A DNA stretch of 64,000 nt from WLWS01 sp965243105 (GTDB lineage Bacteria; Pseudomonadota; Gammaproteobacteria; Eutrophobiales; Eutrophobiaceae). Positions 62,194 to 64,000 of the stretch are shown here, piece after piece. The translations under genes and the position numbers were made by a program. The notes beneath the pieces were generated by a model. That model was not told where the DNA came from and made no database searches. It saw only the letters and a list, made by a program, of their open reading frames with translations. The DNA is taken from assembly GCA_965243105.1 (NCBI GenBank), contig CBDEUC010000003.1:806001-870000 (forward strand), in the 5' to 3' direction. Each line of letters starts with the position of its first letter. Within the stretch, counting starts at the first letter, position 1.

Positions 62194-62805
62194 TCAAGCC
62201 TGCATCTGTAATTTCAGGCCGGTTTCAAGCTCGCTGTAGCCCTGGTGCATGTGCTGAAACTCCAGCTGTAAAAAATCAGCCGCTTTCTTTGCCGCTTCCA
62301 GTAGCTTGCGGTCCCTGACCTGGGATATGTAAACCACCCTTTTATAGTTTCCAAAAAAGGCTTCGATAAGTTCCGGGTGTTCATCCAGCTTGAGTGATTT
62401 AACCACGAAGCGATCAAAGTACTGGGCAAGGAAATCTGTCAGGAAGAATGTGCCCGGCTCTTCTTCAGAAAGTTCCTGGTAAAGCTGTGTGCCGGCAAAA
62501 AACTGGTAGCAGTGCAGGCCTGGCAGGCGCTCAACATCCTTTTCATCGGCAAGCACCCGGTCAAGATCACCGCCGGTACCACACTCGGCATAGGCGATAA
62601 ATATTTTTCCGTAGTTCTTTTTTCGCGCCGCCTGGATTTTCTTTTGAACACGCCCGGCAATCAGCTGCGGTTGAAAGTGCAGCTTTGCATCGATGCACTC
62701 AATACGCATATGCTCCCAGTTGTTTAGCAGCTTGAGCTGCTGAACTTCCTTTGCGATAGCGCCACAGGCAATGACCAGGACCGGGTCAGGCACCGGCGGC
62801 AACAC
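62194..62805 (-). CDS. DUF1638 protein of the methyl-transfer operon
   Basis: The 203-residue protein has PVLVIACGAIAKEV, CIDAKLHFQPQLIAGRVQKKI, IAYAECGTGGDLDRVL and CYQFFAGTQLY, typical DUF1638. The family is linked by neighbourhood to MttB and corrinoid genes; a role in methyl transfer or corrinoid maturation is inferred. It overlaps the corrinoid protein gene by 20 bases. Conserved Cys and His (C14, H43 region, C77) hint at a metal or cofactor site. Confidence 0.85.
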   Translation of the reverse strand: MLPPVPDPVLVIACGAIAKEVQQLKLLNNWEHMRIECIDAKLHFQPQLIAGRVQKKIQAARKKNYGKIFIAYAECGTGGDLDRVLADEKDVERLPGLHCYQFFAGTQLYQELSEEEPGTFFLTDFLAQYFDRFVVKSLKLDEHPELIEAFFGNYKRVVYISQVRDRKLLEAAKKAADFLQLEFQHMHQGYSELETGLKLQMQA

Positions 62806-63523
62806 CCCTTCCGCTTACCAGCCGTGTTCCGGTATCGGCTGATTCTGCCGCATCACGACAATAGGCATCCGCGCCCACTGCCATACCGAATTCCTCGTTA
62901 AGCGGCGCTCCACCCACCATGACAATATAGTCATCGCGAATATTCTGGGATTTCATTTCATCGATCACCACTTTCATGTAAGGCATGGTGGTTGTTAGCA
63001 GTGCCGACATGCCGAGAATATCCGGCTGGTGCTCTTCAAGTGCGGCAAAATAGTCTTCTACCGAGTTGTTGATACCGATATCGACAACTTCGAAACCCGC
63101 ACCTTCCATCATCATTCCAACCAGGTTTTTACCGATATCGTGAATATCCCCCTTCACGGTGCCGATGACCATCTTTCCAATTGGCTTGGCTCCCGTCTCT
63201 GCCAGCAGTGGACGTAAAATACCCATGCCACCTTTCATGGCATTGGCTGCAAGCAACACTTCCGGTACGAAGAGGATACCGTCGCGAAAATCCACGCCGA
63301 CGATTTGCATACCACCCACGAGGGCTTCATTAAGGACCTTGTCTGCAGCCCACCCACGATCGAGCAGGATCTCAGTGCCCTCGACAATTTCCTCTTTCAG
63401 ACCGTCATAGAGATCGTCATGCATCTGCTCGACGAGCTCGCTGTCAGACAGCTCGGAAAGAACCAGGTCATCTTCCTGTTCTTCAGCTTCGTATTGTGTG
63501 CTTTCTTCAACCATGGTCATCAT
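62786..63523 (-). CDS. Corrinoid (B12-binding) methyl carrier protein
   Basis: The 245-residue MttC/MtbC-like protein has an acidic N-terminal tail (about 1-30), a B12-binding-2 helical cap (about 30-110) and a Rossmann corrinoid domain with GDIHDIGKN, where H128 is the lower cobalt ligand. It accepts methyl from MttB enzymes and passes it to the AcsE/MtrH-type protein. It lies 21 bases after MttB2 and overlaps DUF1638 by 20 bases. The start could be ATG 63523 or the next ATG 63514. Confidence 0.93.
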   Translation of the reverse strand: MMTMVEESTQYEAEEQEDDLVLSELSDSELVEQMHDDLYDGLKEEIVEGTEILLDRGWAADKVLNEALVGGMQIVGVDFRDGILFVPEVLLAANAMKGGMGILRPLLAETGAKPIGKMVIGTVKGDIHDIGKNLVGMMMEGAGFEVVDIGINNSVEDYFAALEEHQPDILGMSALLTTTMPYMKVVIDEMKSQNIRDDYIVMVGGAPLNEEFGMAVGADAYCRDAAESADTGTRLVSGRGVAAGA

Positions 63524-63544
63524 CCTCGTGGTAAAAACTGGGTT

Positions 63545-64000
63545 TTAATAATCTTTATCGGGAAATTCACTTTTACGTCTTTCCATGAAGGCCAGCAATG
63601 CTTCATCCACTGCGGGATCGAGTAGCGGTGCCTGGTACTCGGCCAGCATTGACTTCCACTGTTCGTTGGCGCGTGCCATGGCATCTTTCTCACCTTCTTC
63701 CTGCCACTGTTCAAAGCTGTTGTTATCAGCGATGCTGGAACGATAAAAGGCGGTTTCGAAATTTGCCTGGGTGTGAGTAGCTCCGAGGAAATGCTTGCCA
63801 GGCCCGGTCTCTTTCAGGGCATCCATTGCCTGCCCGTTTTCACTCAGGTCCACACCCTGCAATAATTTTCCAATCATGTTTGCCTGGTCAGCATCCATCA
63901 CGAACTTTTCATAGCCCATGACGAGGCCACCTTCCAGCCAACCCGCGGTATGCAGCATGAAATTAACGCCTGCCATCGCAGCGGTTTGCAGGGTATTGGC
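63545..64000 (-). CDS. MttB-family corrinoid methyltransferase (2), C-terminal part only
   Basis: The last 151 residues are in the window; the gene continues past 64000. It contains HTAGWLEGGLVMGYEKFVMDADQ, KETGPGKHFLGATHTQANFETAFYR and DPAVDEALLAFMERRK, the standard MttB C-terminus of quaternary-amine methyltransferases (glycine betaine type). Directly upstream of the corrinoid protein gene, so this is likely the main substrate methyltransferase of the operon. The position of any pyrrolysine codon is outside the visible part. Confidence 0.9.
   Translation of the reverse strand, partial: ANTLQTAAMAGVNFMLHTAGWLEGGLVMGYEKFVMDADQANMIGKLLQGVDLSENGQAMDALKETGPGKHFLGATHTQANFETAFYRSSIADNNSFEQWQEEGEKDAMARANEQWKSMLAEYQAPLLDPAVDEALLAFMERRKSEFPDKDY

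Noticed and set aside
1..64000. Search for tRNA, rRNA, CRISPR arrays, integrases and transposases
   Set aside because: None could be recognised; the hairpin repeats lack regular spacing and spacers.

Overview
The window looks like the chromosome of an aerobic, heterotrophic, probably marine gammaproteobacterium. The evidence is a DmpK-Q type multicomponent phenol hydroxylase with a sigma-54/XylR-type activator, a DUF1302/DUF1329/RND outer-envelope set, BCCT betaine carriers and short intergenic hairpin repeats of a kind seen in that class. The genus cannot be fixed from the sequence. There are no rRNA, tRNA, CRISPR, transposase or phage genes, and no gene-free stretch longer than about 230 bases.

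Region 1 (1-24000) is a phenol/catechol meta-cleavage locus. On the minus strand it runs dmpK-L-M-N-O-P-Q-B, then GST, NahX/HbpS-like, dmpC-E-F-G-H, then a YCF48-like lipoprotein, an RND/MMPL exporter, and DUF1302 and DUF1329 envelope proteins. A plus-strand GntR regulator and a DUF6265 gene split the locus. The activator plus a hydrolase lie upstream of dmpK, and dmpD is divergent from the activator. A good -24/-12 promoter precedes dmpK. A perfect palindrome with core ATATCGATAT occurs in three key promoter regions and is probably the GntR operator.

Region 2 (24000-33000) is a second ring-cleavage route. A minus-strand operon encodes maleylacetate reductase, a fused 3-oxoadipate CoA-transferase, an FAD aromatic monooxygenase and a hydroxyquinol 1,2-dioxygenase. 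A divergent LysR gene and an inverted-repeat operator lie upstream. Next to it is an unusual FAD monooxygenase fused to a cytochrome b5 domain.

Region 3 (33000-64000) handles quaternary amines (betaines). It holds an enolase-superfamily epimerase resembling hydroxyproline-betaine epimerase, an Asp/Glu-racemase-like protein, two BCCT carriers, an HD-domain (PhnZ/TmpB-like) protein, a Rieske oxygenase with an aldehyde dehydrogenase, an RpiR regulator, three dimethylglycine/sarcosine-dehydrogenase-like flavoproteins and an aminotransferase. It also holds a corrinoid methyl-transfer set: two MttB-family methyltransferases lacking an in-frame amber codon, a corrinoid protein, a RACo-type activator, an MtrH/AcsE-like methyltransferase, MetF, a MetV-like MTHFR_C protein, DUF1638 and a PF13769 protein. 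The inferred flow is: betaine methyl to Co(I) corrinoid, to tetrahydrofolate, then oxidation of methyl-THF by MetF/MetV, with the remaining N-methyls taken by the flavoproteins. This aerobic corrinoid demethylation module, with its two uncharacterised accessory genes, is the most interesting system in the window.
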